From: Anaerobacterium chartisolvens
GTDB lineage: Bacteria > Bacillota > Clostridia > Acetivibrionales > DSM-27016
Length of the DNA stretch: 64,000 nt
Assembly: GCF_003337415.1 (NCBI RefSeq)
Contig: NZ_QPJT01000001.1
Span: forward strand, 62,001-126,000
Direction: 5' to 3'
Positions within the stretch are counted from its first letter, which is position 1; each line of letters opens with the position of its first letter. This document shows, piece after piece, positions 23,523-30,997 of the stretch. The translations under genes and the position numbers were made by a program. The notes beneath the pieces are model-generated. The model did not search any database. It saw only the letters and a list, made by a program, of their open reading frames with translations, and was not told where the DNA came from.

Positions 23523-25394
23523 TTAAAATTCCATCCCTTTTTTTACGCAGCCAGAGCGTTTTTGGGGCTTGTTTTGCTGTTTGCCTGCAGTGTTTTGTAC
23601 TCTCGGCGGCAGGGCTTTTAACCGTTTTTCCAGCGCGTCAAAGTCCACGTTCAGGAATCTTTGTGCCGCAAGTGCATAGTTCCTGCAGTCAAGAGGCTCA
23701 TTCCCGACATCCGTCCTCACCTTCTCCCATGCTAACTTTATTCTCCCGTCCTTTTTACGGGGCACCATCTTTTCAGAGAGCAGTCCCCTGAAATATTCTC
23801 TGTTGTATCCTCTCTTTTCGTCCTTGGGGAAATGGCAATACCTTGGTCCCACTTCCTGAATCTTAAGGCTGTACATTATGCTTGCCTTGCCTTCATCGAC
23901 TCCAAGAATAAATAGCAGAGCTTTTTCCGCCTTTGTCCTTTTCGGAAGGTCTGTAAACGGTACACCCGCATTGCCTCTACCTTTTATTGCAAAAACTCTT
24001 TTGCTCTCATTTTTTTTGCAGAATTTATATATCTTCTTGGGGAAAGGCCCTCCCGAGTCCACGAAGGTTATTGCTGCAGTCAATCCCTTGCCATCGGCAA
24101 ATCTCCATACCTGAGTTATTTTGTCTATGAGCCTTTCCTGAGTAGATTCTTCATCCGGACTTCCCCAAATATGGCCTTTTTCTATTCCCCAGCTTTCCTC
24201 AAATCTTCCCCACCCCACAATTTCATATTCAAACCTATCAATTTGGGTATCAACTCCGCATGTCAGGAGTAATACCCCGTCAGGCAAGTCCGCCTCATAC
24301 TCCTCCCTGCGGTTTACCAGGAAGTCCTCGTCTTCAATGTCCCCTATGTCTTCCCACGACTCTCCCAGTACGGTGTTGGTGAACACTTTCAGTTTCTCAG
24401 GATCATCCTTAGATTCAAGGAATTCTTTTATTATGTCCTTCCACTTATACCACGGGGAAGAAAACGCATTTACTTTGAAGCTCCTTATCCCTTCCGCTTC
24501 AGGGTTATTTGCCTCCCACTTTGCAGGCTGCCTTTTCATTGTGTGTTCTGGGTATTCTTCCATGCACGCAGGGCAACGCCATTTTACTTCCAGTACTTCA
24601 TATACGGTCCTGTTCTTGCGCTTGTACTTGTTGTATTTAAACCGAATATCCTTAAAAAGAATATAAAAAAAGCCCCCGCAGTGAGGACATTCAACTCTCC
24701 ATTCCTCTTGGGTGCCCTTTTCGTATTCCTCTTCTATTCTGGAAGCCCCTTTTATGAGCGGGGTCGAAACATATATAAATTTCTTATTCCAGAAGGTGAT
24801 CGCCCTTTTTTCAATCAGCATCAGGGGATCTCCTTCTTTTCCGGCACTGTCGCAGTACCCGTCAATTTCATCTGCCAGTATTATTCTTATGGGCCTTCCT
24901 GCCAGCTCACGGGGGGCATTTGCTCCAATCAGTGTCAGGAAACCTCCGGGAAAGGTTTTCATCAATATCGTGTTGTCCGAGTCACGACTTTTTTCATCGG
25001 ACACTTTTTGAGAAAGCACCTTAACATCCCGTATCATCGGTGCAAGCCTTCTTTTGGAGTAATCCTTTGCAAAATTCAGCGTAGGTTCAACTATGATCAT
25101 GGGTCCAGGGTCTACATCAATGTAGTACCCTATAACGTTATTTATTATAGTGTTTTTCCCTATCTGGCTGGATGTCATAAACACAGTCTTTTGAATTTTT
25201 GGGTCGCATACGGAGTCCATCATTTCCCGCTGGTACGGTGCCCTGTCAACATGGTATTTGCCGGGTTCTCCGGCATACTCTCTGGATAACACCATGTTTT
25301 CTTCTGCCCATTCGCTGATTTTTAAGTCAGGTGGTGGGGCAAGTAATTTATATGCTCGCCTAAGTATCTTAGTTTCCGACCTCAAATCCCTCAC
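23523..25394 (-). CDS. Terminase large subunit (lambda gpA-type)
   Basis: 623 residues. The ATPase has a variant Walker A, TSSQIGKN at residues 74-81, and Walker B in IRIILADEIDGY. A CPHCGG ... CPACMEEYPEH zinc-binding pair is near residues 230-285. The nuclease part begins at LLTCGVDTQIDRFEYEIVGWG and contains a second acidic motif FVDSGG. It cuts and pumps DNA into the prohead. Paired with an Nu1-like small subunit whose end overlaps its start, so packaging is of the cos type by analogy with lambda. Confidence 0.95.
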   Translation of the reverse strand: MRDLRSETKILRRAYKLLAPPPDLKISEWAEENMVLSREYAGEPGKYHVDRAPYQREMMDSVCDPKIQKTVFMTSSQIGKNTIINNVIGYYIDVDPGPMIIVEPTLNFAKDYSKRRLAPMIRDVKVLSQKVSDEKSRDSDNTILMKTFPGGFLTLIGANAPRELAGRPIRIILADEIDGYCDSAGKEGDPLMLIEKRAITFWNKKFIYVSTPLIKGASRIEEEYEKGTQEEWRVECPHCGGFFYILFKDIRFKYNKYKRKNRTVYEVLEVKWRCPACMEEYPEHTMKRQPAKWEANNPEAEGIRSFKVNAFSSPWYKWKDIIKEFLESKDDPEKLKVFTNTVLGESWEDIGDIEDEDFLVNRREEYEADLPDGVLLLTCGVDTQIDRFEYEIVGWGRFEESWGIEKGHIWGSPDEESTQERLIDKITQVWRFADGKGLTAAITFVDSGGPFPKKIYKFCKKNESKRVFAIKGRGNAGVPFTDLPKRTKAEKALLFILGVDEGKASIMYSLKIQEVGPRYCHFPKDEKRGYNREYFRGLLSEKMVPRKKDGRIKLAWEKVRTDVGNEPLDCRNYALAAQRFLNVDFDALEKRLKALPPRVQNTAGKQQNKPQKRSGCVKKGMEF

Positions 25395-25878
25395 CCTCTA
25401 TAAATTGCGCCGGGTCATACTCCGATAGTTCCGTAAGCACCTCCCGTAATTCATTGTTTAATACATCATATATCTCACTGCTTTCCCCTATATTCGTCAG
25501 TTTTGGAGCTAGTTTCTGCGGTATAGACAGTATTTTGTTCCGAATTCCCACATTCATTTCCGACATAACCCGTTCAACAATATATGCATCAAGCAGCTCG
25601 GCTTTCATTTTCGCCAGTGTCAGTTCTGCCATCTGACGTTTAATTCTTTCATGGGCCGTCTTTTCGCTGTGATAATCGCCCGATGCAACGTTTTTTCCGA
25701 ACGCCTTTTCCTGAAGGTATTTAACATACGCCTGCACAGTAGGAACAAGATCGTACTTGCCCCTCTCCGCTCTTGTTATTATGCCATCCTTAGTAAGGTT
25801 GTTAATAGTCCGTTCGGTTACATTAAAAAGCTTTGCAATTACCGAGGTACTGTATAGGGCTCCGTTTGCCATAGTCAC
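25369..25878 (-). CDS. Terminase small subunit (Nu1-like)
   Basis: 169 residues: a winged helix-turn-helix at the N-terminus (STSVIAKLFNVTERTINNLTKDGIITRAERGKYDL) and a long helical dimerisation part (KRQMAELTLAKMKAELLDAYIVERV). This is the Nu1 family, which binds the packaging site and recruits the large subunit. Starts with GTG in a GTGA overlap with the ParB-like gene; an ATG two codons later is equally possible. Confidence 0.9.
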   Translation of the reverse strand: MTMANGALYSTSVIAKLFNVTERTINNLTKDGIITRAERGKYDLVPTVQAYVKYLQEKAFGKNVASGDYHSEKTAHERIKRQMAELTLAKMKAELLDAYIVERVMSEMNVGIRNKILSIPQKLAPKLTNIGESSEIYDVLNNELREVLTELSEYDPAQFIEGEGFEVGN

Positions 25879-26402
25879 TCACCCGCTGTCAGTGTTATTT
25901 TTCCATCTATCTCTTTCCCGCAGTGTGGGCATATGAATACCGAGTCATTTTTCTTTTTCTTAACGTTGGAGGATGGTTCTTTTTTCTCTGGAGGTTCAAG
26001 AAGCTTTTTTATCTCTCCTTCGGACAATCCAATTACCCCAATATCATAATCCAAACTGTTTAATTCCCCCAGTTCAATCCTAAGTAACTCTTCATCCCAT
26101 CCGGCCTGCTCGGCAAGTTTGTTGTCGGCTATTATGTATGCTTTTTTCTGAGCTTTTGTCATGTAGCCAATCCGGATGCACGGCACCCTATCCATTTTAA
26201 GCAGTCCTGCTGCTATCACTCTGCCGTGTCCGGCGATTATGCTGTTATCATTGTCAATAAGCACCGGGTTAGTGAAACCAAATTCTTTTATTGAGTCTGC
26301 AATCTTCTGCAATTGGCTTTCCGAATGAGTGCGGGAATTTCTCTCATACGGTTTAAGCATAGAAATGTCAATAAGCTCAATATTACCGGGCATTTTAGTC
26401 AT
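25875..26402 (-). CDS. ParB-like nuclease-domain protein beside terminase
   Basis: 175 residues. Residues 8-90 are a ParB N-terminal domain: LKPYERNSRTHSESQLQKIADSIKEFGFTNPVLID, then the catalytic-type motif IAGHGRVIAA. The C-terminus has a CPHCGKEI half zinc site. Proteins of this kind next to phage terminases are often fused to a DNA methylase; here the methylase is missing. May act as nickase, CTPase-type DNA clamp or packaging helper. A strong AGGAGG precedes the ATG and the gene follows the structured leader at 26465-26583. Confidence 0.85.
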   Translation of the reverse strand: MTKMPGNIELIDISMLKPYERNSRTHSESQLQKIADSIKEFGFTNPVLIDNDNSIIAGHGRVIAAGLLKMDRVPCIRIGYMTKAQKKAYIIADNKLAEQAGWDEELLRIELGELNSLDYDIGVIGLSEGEIKKLLEPPEKKEPSSNVKKKKNDSVFICPHCGKEIDGKITLTAGE

Positions 26403-26464
26403 GTTGCAAACCTCCTTTTTTATGTAAAGTGATCGGAAACGAAACTAAATTTTTGAGTTTGTAT

Positions 26465-26583
26465 CTAGGCCTTTCTTGGGGTTCGCCAGCACCGCAAGGC
26501 TTCCCAAACTCTGGAAGTACCTACCAGTTAGATTGACAAGTGGTGCCGAACGCCTATGTATGGTATACATCGTTCCCAATCCT
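26465..26583 (-). ncRNA. Candidate structured RNA or packaging-site element upstream of terminase genes
   Basis: No coding frame is supported here, but on the minus strand the segment folds into a multi-branched form: outer stem TTGGG/CCCAA (26575-26579 with 26476-26480); an 11-bp hairpin GAACG-ATGTAT/ATACAT-agg-CGTTC (26565-26575 with 26548-26561); a third stem GGCACC/GGTGC (26542-26547 with 26489-26493) enclosing CTTCC/GGAAG (26513-26517 with 26500-26504). It lies between two co-directional genes, 60 bases before the ParB-like gene. It could be a 5' leader RNA controlling packaging gene expression, or the DNA cos/pac site. Pairings are seen directly; the function is not known. Confidence 0.5.
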
Positions 26584-26585
26584 TC

Positions 26586-26807
26586 TTATGCAGCTTCTAG
26601 GTGCCAGCCTGCCGCTTCCAGCTTCTTAGTCCTCCGCTTCAATCCAAGCTTCGTGTAACATTCTGCAAGCACTTCCTTGGTGTTATGCGCTGCCACGATA
26701 ATGTATGGGCCGCTTCTGTATCGAAATACATATGCCGTCTTATCTTCTGGTTTTTGTGGCCTCGGCGGTGGGTAAAAGTCCCTGCTTTGAATATCTTTAA
26801 TTTTCAT
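26586..26807 (-). CDS. Hypothetical small protein (73 aa)
   Basis: Starts at an ATG six bases after GGAGG; an ATG four codons earlier precedes that site and is unlikely. Sequence MKIKDIQSRDFYPPPRP ... FRYRSGPYIIVAAHNTKEVLAECYTKLGL is a small alpha/beta protein. Family not recognised. It ends directly at the candidate structured RNA. Confidence 0.6.
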   Translation of the reverse strand: MKIKDIQSRDFYPPPRPQKPEDKTAYVFRYRSGPYIIVAAHNTKEVLAECYTKLGLKRRTKKLEAAGWHLEAA

Positions 26808-26877
26808 ATGTGCCTCCAATTTTAAATATAAAAAAACCGTCTCAGGTTTATTAATTCTGGACAGTTCTCATAATTGT

Positions 26878-26911
26878 TAAAAATAATAAGCCCCCGGTTT
26901 TATCCGAAGGC
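26878..26911 (-). terminator. Rho-independent terminator (copy 1 of a 47-bp repeat)
   Basis: Minus-strand stem GCCTTCGG ... CCGGGGGC (arms 26904-26911 and 26890-26897), six-base loop, followed by TTATTATTTTT. It ends the YopX-like gene. A near-identical copy lies at 27446-27477; the sequence beyond the hairpin (to 26927) is also shared. Confidence 0.75.
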
Positions 26912-26927
26912 CGAAAGGAGAACTTAA
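26881..26927. repeat. 47-bp direct repeat, copy 1
   Basis: Identical at 45 of 47 positions to 27447-27493. The two differences fall in one arm of the terminator stem and keep pairing through G-U pairs. The repeat brackets the YopX-like gene, so the gene plus one terminator looks like an inserted cassette that duplicated or recombined at the terminator. Confidence 0.8.
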
Positions 26928-26960
26928 TTTGAATTCTGGCAGGTTAAGTTGGTTCATTGC

Positions 26961-27368
26961 TTATTTATCCTCCAAGAATTCTGGGTTCTCGTAGATATTA
27001 CCGATAACCTCATAATATTCAATCCTTGTAGCGTGGTCTATTACCCCCTTATGGGAAAGAGACTCAATGTAGAATCCGTAGGCTACCTCATTGTTATATA
27101 TGCGATTGTTATTTGCCTTATAGTTGCCAAACCGAACTACATATATGTTTGTATCATCTTTTACTATGTCGTTCTCAAATATTGTCTTACGATTGTAACT
27201 CTCAATTCCAGTGCTTCGGGTCCATTCGTAGTCAATTAGAAAACGCTCATAGAAATTTATATCATCTTTATGTTGTGCCATATAGAAATCGCCAACACCA
27301 CTTAAGGAACCAGCATAAAACATACGCTTGTTTTTCTTATCCCATGCTCTAAATGCTAAATTATGCAT
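26961..27368 (-). CDS. YopX-like phage protein
   Basis: 135 residues with the YopX start FRAWDKKNKRMFYAG and the typical core (KTIFENDIVKDDTNIYVVRFGNYK, EVIGNIYENPEFL). YopX-type proteins are common in Firmicute phages; their job is not known, and a DNA-linked or regulatory role has been proposed. The gene is flanked by two repeated terminators and has its own promoter region with twin repeats upstream, so it is a separate transcription unit (moron-like). Confidence 0.85.
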   Translation of the reverse strand: MHNLAFRAWDKKNKRMFYAGSLSGVGDFYMAQHKDDINFYERFLIDYEWTRSTGIESYNRKTIFENDIVKDDTNIYVVRFGNYKANNNRIYNNEVAYGFYIESLSHKGVIDHATRIEYYEVIGNIYENPEFLEDK

Positions 27369-27403
27369 AATATAACCTCCAAACTAAATTATGGTTTACT
27401 ATA

Positions 27404-27437
27404 CCACAGTTAAAGTTATTAATCCACAGTTAAAGTT
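27404..27437. promoter_or_regulatory. Twin 14-bp direct repeats upstream of the YopX-like gene
   Basis: CCACAGTTAAAGTT occurs at 27404-27417 and 27424-27437, exactly 20 bases apart (about two helical turns), just before the YopX-like gene. On the minus strand a TATAGT hexamer lies next to the proximal copy. Likely binding sites for a regulator; the regulator is unknown. Confidence 0.5.
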
Positions 27438-27445
27438 TCAAACCC

Positions 27446-27477
27446 AAAATAATAAGCCCTCAGTTTTATCCGAAGGC
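27446..27477 (-). terminator. Rho-independent terminator (copy 2 of the repeat)
   Basis: Minus-strand stem GCCTTCGG ... CTGAGGGC (arms 27470-27477 and 27456-27463) with a U-rich tail TTATTATTTT. Ends the transcript of the ArpU-like regulator gene. Confidence 0.75.
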
Positions 27478-27493
27478 CGAAAGGAGAACTTAA
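27447..27493. repeat. 47-bp direct repeat, copy 2
   Basis: See copy 1 at 26881-26927; distance between copies is 566 bases. The two changes (C to T and G to A) lie in the 5' arm as written on the plus strand and leave the hairpin foldable. Confidence 0.8.
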
Positions 27494-27536
27494 CATGAAT
27501 TTTCATCTTAATAATAACACAGGAATACCGCGACAA

Positions 27537-27968
27537 TCAACGACACTTTTTATTTTTCTGCCAATTACTGAATTTACGCTGTGCTGTCCTGTAATTTATC
27601 CCAAGCTCCGCTTCTATCTGCTCCCATGTCATCCCATTGATATACCTGCATTGCAATATCATTCTTACCTCACTATCGTCTACCCCCGCTATGTACTCAT
27701 TAGCAGCCTCAACCTTATCCATAAGCTCCGCAAGCCTTCTGGTTAATTGTTTCTTGAGCCTGCTTACTTTCTTGATATACCCTCCGTCCGTCATTCCGGT
27801 TACTTTTATAACGTGTTCTATATATGGGAATTCAGGATAAGACCCGGTTACGGAGTCGGTAACAGGATCTGTTAATTCCCTTCCCCAGCACCCGTCTATT
27901 TGTTTTTTAAGCAGCTCTATTTCTTTCTTTAAACTATGAATCTGTCGTAAATCCTTTGTCTTATCCAT
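27537..27968 (-). CDS. ArpU/sigma-like late transcription regulator
   Basis: 143 residues. The N-terminal 60 residues hold a coiled coil (IHSLKKEIELLKKQID) and the C-terminus a sigma region 4-like helix-turn-helix: VDDSEVRMILQCRYINGMTWEQIEAELGINYRTAQRKF. This layout is that of the phage ArpU/DUF1492-type regulators located just before terminase genes, which activate late operons. It is the last gene before a terminator, so late genes start from a new promoter further on. Confidence 0.82.
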   Translation of the reverse strand: MDKTKDLRQIHSLKKEIELLKKQIDGCWGRELTDPVTDSVTGSYPEFPYIEHVIKVTGMTDGGYIKKVSRLKKQLTRRLAELMDKVEAANEYIAGVDDSEVRMILQCRYINGMTWEQIEAELGINYRTAQRKFSNWQKNKKCR

Positions 27969-27977
27969 ACGGCCTCC

Positions 27978-28280
27978 TTATCCTGTAGCCTTTGCCCTTT
28001 CAACCCGCTTCATTTTGGCATACCTTCTTGCATATACCCCCTTGTGACCCATGAGGTATTTATGTATTATATTTGCTCTCCCGCTACTCTGCAGGAAATT
28101 AATATGCTCCTCGACCTGCTCTACATCTCTCCCGAGGAACAATGCTGTTTGCTTGGGTGTTGCCTTATCCTCTACCATTAGCTGTAAGATTAAGATATCT
28201 GTGTCGATGGTGAAGGGTCGGAGCAGCGAAGGATCAATTTCTTTTTCTTTGGGTTTCTTTGTACTGCTTTTGTTTTTCAT
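27978..28280 (-). CDS. Hypothetical protein, possible helix-turn-helix (100 aa)
   Basis: Basic ends, and in the middle DTDILILQLMVEDKATPKQTALFLGRDVEQVEEHINFL, which may form a helix-turn-helix. No named family. Overlaps the gene upstream by four bases (ATGA) and lies just before the ArpU-like gene. Confidence 0.6.
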   Translation of the reverse strand: MKNKSSTKKPKEKEIDPSLLRPFTIDTDILILQLMVEDKATPKQTALFLGRDVEQVEEHINFLQSSGRANIIHKYLMGHKGVYARRYAKMKRVERAKATG

Positions 28281-28543
28281 TGGCTTTCCTCCTCATGCTT
28301 ACTCCATATCTTTAGCACCCATTCTGGTGCTTCAACAAATTCAAATTCCCCCGGCCTGACACCAGGATATTCCCCGTTATCACAAAGTCCACTTATCGCT
28401 CCGCGCCGGTTTGATATTGCTTGATATATCATGCCTGCCTTGAGGACAGTTCCGGGCTTTGCAAAGATTATAAGTTCTGGCCTGACATTCTGTTTCATGC
28501 GGATTCTAATATCTCCGCCCTGAGTATTGCTGTTTGCTTTCAT
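28277..28543 (-). CDS. Hypothetical protein (88 aa)
   Basis: The ATG at 28543 with GGAGG ten bases upstream is preferred over one 39 bases earlier. Beta-rich protein: RIRMKQNVRPELIIFAKPGTVLKAGMIYQAISNRRGAISGLCDNG, ending EAPEWVLKIWSKHEEESQ. Family unknown; part of the accessory early operon. Confidence 0.6.
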   Translation of the reverse strand: MKANSNTQGGDIRIRMKQNVRPELIIFAKPGTVLKAGMIYQAISNRRGAISGLCDNGEYPGVRPGEFEFVEAPEWVLKIWSKHEEESQ

Positions 28544-28578
28544 ATGCCTTTCGCCTCCATTTCTTCCGCCCACCTGCA

Positions 28579-28842
28579 TCATAACTGTATTAAGCGGATT
28601 GCCAGTTTTTCGCCATCTTGACAGGCCCCGGCAAACATAAAAGAATTGTTAAAAACTGCATTAATTCCGCCGTTTTCTTCTCTGGCTGTACCTGTAAATT
28701 CAAAACCTTTCTGCGCCAAAAATTCACGGCAAAAGACAGTTAAATTTTCAATATTTCTGTCTATTTTAAGCTCCCAAAGTCTCGCAATTTTCCCCGGCTT
28801 AAGTTTAGGGCAGGACGATACAAATTGTTCATATCCAGTCAT
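28579..28842 (-). CDS. Hypothetical protein (87 aa)
   Basis: Start chosen at the ATG that overlaps the upstream stop (ATGA) and follows GGAGGATAT; a frame opening 34 codons earlier is antisense-like overlap with the upstream gene. Sequence MTGYEQFVSSCPKLKPGKIARLWELK, then RLIQL at the end. Unknown function. Confidence 0.6.
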   Translation of the reverse strand: MTGYEQFVSSCPKLKPGKIARLWELKIDRNIENLTVFCREFLAQKGFEFTGTAREENGGINAVFNNSFMFAGACQDGEKLAIRLIQL

Positions 28843-29483
28843 ATATCCTCCATTTCTTCCGCGCACTTGCTGCACAGATCGTCTTCTACCCAGTAACAGC
28901 CCCCTTCGCATGGCGTATTCCAAGTGCAACCGCATACTCGGCACTTCCCTTCCTCTGCCTCGCTCCCGTATTCTTCCGCTTCTAAGTCTACCAGTGCTGG
29001 CTCCGCCTCTTCTCTTGTCAGATAGAAGCTTCCTGGCTCATAATCATTACAACCGCGTTCATCATAAGTGGTGTAGAATTCCTTGTCGCCCTCTTTGACG
29101 TACCCGGAGAGCTTTGCTTCCTCGATGCCTGATTCAATTGTGCCGTCAACATCTTTATATTTGTACGGCACAAAGATAGTCCCTCCAATCGGCACCGGCA
29201 GCAGTATGATCCTACCTTCCTCTTTGGCTTTGGCAAGTTCCTGCACCTGCTCAAGCGTCACCCCGTAGCTGCTTTGCATTGCCCTGCTAAGAATCTTTTT
29301 TAATTCTTCGTCCGGCACGTTCTCCCACTTGTTTAATGTATAATTGTTTCTGACATATCGTATCTCTTCCGGAGTCAGCCCGGTGTCTTTGTATTCTTTC
29401 AGAGCCTCTTTAAGTTTTTCGCATGCCACATAAAGTCGGCAAGTTATATCTAAAGGACTTTCGTTTTTGTTTGTACGCTCCAT
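28839..29483 (-). CDS. Phage protein with C-terminal cysteine zinc motif (214 aa)
   Basis: N-terminal KLKEALKEYKDTGLTPEEI is a helical segment common in Firmicute phage proteins. Near the C-terminus CRVCGCTWNTPCEGGCYWVEDDLCSKC (in pieces: CRVCGC, PCEGGC, LCSKC; about 180-206) forms a compact zinc-binding site also widespread in phages. The middle holds strands (RIILLPVPIGGTIFVPYKYKD). Specific role unknown; probably nucleic acid-linked. Confidence 0.72.
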   Translation of the reverse strand: MERTNKNESPLDITCRLYVACEKLKEALKEYKDTGLTPEEIRYVRNNYTLNKWENVPDEELKKILSRAMQSSYGVTLEQVQELAKAKEEGRIILLPVPIGGTIFVPYKYKDVDGTIESGIEEAKLSGYVKEGDKEFYTTYDERGCNDYEPGSFYLTREEAEPALVDLEAEEYGSEAEEGKCRVCGCTWNTPCEGGCYWVEDDLCSKCAEEMEDI

Positions 29484-29833
29484 TACATCTCCCCCTTTAT
29501 GATCCCGCTTCCGTTTTCCCGCTTCCCGCTCTTGTCCCGGAAAGCTTCTGTTATCTTGGCAATAGTCGCAGCTCCAATACCTTTTATGTCTTTAATTCTC
29601 AGCATCATATCTTCGTATTCATATTTTTTGGCGGCTATTGCTGCATCATGAACAGCGGTGTCTACCGTAGCACTTGCCTTTTTACTGCTCTGGCGTATTC
29701 CTTCCTGTACACCGCTGTCAAAGGTGCCATTGATAAATTCGCATATCTGCCCATCGGTCATTTTGCGGAGCTTAACAGCCGTTTCATGCGCCTGCCGCTC
29801 GGCCTCTGTCTTTCTGCAGTTCCTCTTTTTCAT
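29483..29833 (-). CDS. Small protein with helix-hairpin-helix-like motif (116 aa)
   Basis: Near the C-terminus, MLRIKDIKGIGAATIAKITEAF fits a helix-hairpin-helix (core KGIGAATIAKI), which binds DNA without sequence specificity. The rest is helical (HETAVKLRKMTDGQICEFINGTF). Stop-start overlap (ATG at the TAA/T junction) with the gene downstream. Possibly a replication or recombination helper. Confidence 0.6.
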   Translation of the reverse strand: MKKRNCRKTEAERQAHETAVKLRKMTDGQICEFINGTFDSGVQEGIRQSSKKASATVDTAVHDAAIAAKKYEYEDMMLRIKDIKGIGAATIAKITEAFRDKSGKRENGSGIIKGEM

Positions 29834-29848
29834 GGTTACCCTCCATCT

Positions 29849-30997
29849 TCAGTGTTGTTTTTGTTGGTGCAAAGCACGCCATTTCTTTTGGTGCTGCTTT
29901 TTCCGGGCTATTCTGCACGGCCCACAAATTTTATTCTGCTCCTGCTCAAAAAAGGTGCCTCCGCAACGCACACAGTATTGAGGTTTAATTCTCTCAAACT
30001 CAGTACATTCATCGCAATTTGCACAGCCTGCGGTGCAGCCTTTAATGTCATGCCATTTCATACACATGTGCCGCTGCCAGTATGGTTCATATCCAAGCTG
30101 GTTACGCCTGATTAGCAGCAACTCAGCGAATCTCGCCAAATCCTTTTTTACAGGGACACGCCGTCTGGCTTCAAATGTCGTTAACTCCGGCTTGCCGGTT
30201 CCCCAAGGACCATTACCAAGCATCTTGCGTACCTTGTCGGTATCCTCGGTGCGGTAGAAGTCAAATACCCTGCCCCGGACGGCCTTTTCTGATTTCCCGA
30301 GAGCTTCACCTATTGCCCCATAGCTGCAACCAGCACGAATCATATCTGCAAGAGTTTGAAAATGCTTATCTTCCCACGACTTGTGATTATCTGCTTTTAA
30401 AGGCCTCTCTTTTAGCTTCAGGTCGCATATCCGGCGTTGGATTGCTCCGGATGAACGTCCCAGCATCCTTGAAAGTTCCGCATGCCCATATTTGAATTGC
30501 TTGAGGTAGTCTTTCAGGCGAGCATCTTCCTCGGGAGTCCACGGATCTTTTCTTTGGATGGCATGGGCCTGAAAGTCCCTCTTCCTCTGTTCGGCTACCC
30601 ATGCTGGTTCCTTGCCGAGTATGAGAGGCTCCATTTTTGAAAAATCTATGAAGCCCCTATTTTTTTCGGCCCATTTCCAAAACTCGTCTATGTAAACAAC
30701 CCGCCAAGTGCATTGATTATTGCGCTTATCATGTACAGGGAGTCCTCTGTTTTTTACCCAGCTTTTCATCTTGTATGAGTAGCTGGCCTTAGAGCCAGTC
30801 ACCGCCTGAAGGAGCTGATTTAAAGTGATGTATTCCCCGCTTTCTAAAAAGGCCGATAACCCCAGTCGTTGGACGTGCATCATTATGGCGTTCTGTGAGC
30901 GGTCCAGTTTTTTCATAAGGCTGGGTACAGACATGCGTCCCCAGTTATCCGAGAGGTAGGCCTCCTCTTCGTATGTCCAGTTACGCTTCAATCCCAT
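29849..30997 (-). CDS. SANT/Myb-like multi-domain DNA-binding protein (382 aa)
   Basis: Three helix-turn-helix-type repeats can be seen: RNWTYEEEAYLSDNWGRMSVPSLMKKLDRSQNAI (residues 5-38), DPWTPEEDARLKDYLKQFKYGHAELSRMLGRSSGAIQRRI (about 151-190) and HFQTLADMIRAGCSYGAIGEALGKSEKAVRGRV (about 212-244); all have the W/-E-EE ... L.rs..aI pattern of SANT/Myb domains. The C-terminus has cysteine clusters (CMKWHDIKGCTAGCANCDEC; CVRCGGTFFEQEQNKICGPC). Likely a phage regulator or genome organiser; target unknown. Confidence 0.78.
   Translation of the reverse strand: MGLKRNWTYEEEAYLSDNWGRMSVPSLMKKLDRSQNAIMMHVQRLGLSAFLESGEYITLNQLLQAVTGSKASYSYKMKSWVKNRGLPVHDKRNNQCTWRVVYIDEFWKWAEKNRGFIDFSKMEPLILGKEPAWVAEQRKRDFQAHAIQRKDPWTPEEDARLKDYLKQFKYGHAELSRMLGRSSGAIQRRICDLKLKERPLKADNHKSWEDKHFQTLADMIRAGCSYGAIGEALGKSEKAVRGRVFDFYRTEDTDKVRKMLGNGPWGTGKPELTTFEARRRVPVKKDLARFAELLLIRRNQLGYEPYWQRHMCMKWHDIKGCTAGCANCDECTEFERIKPQYCVRCGGTFFEQEQNKICGPCRIARKKQHQKKWRALHQQKQH

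Noticed and set aside
27495-27746. Plus-strand frame with a good AAGGAG before ATG at 27495
   Set aside because: The AAGGAG belongs to the repeated terminator block, and the frame runs antisense through the ArpU-like regulator.
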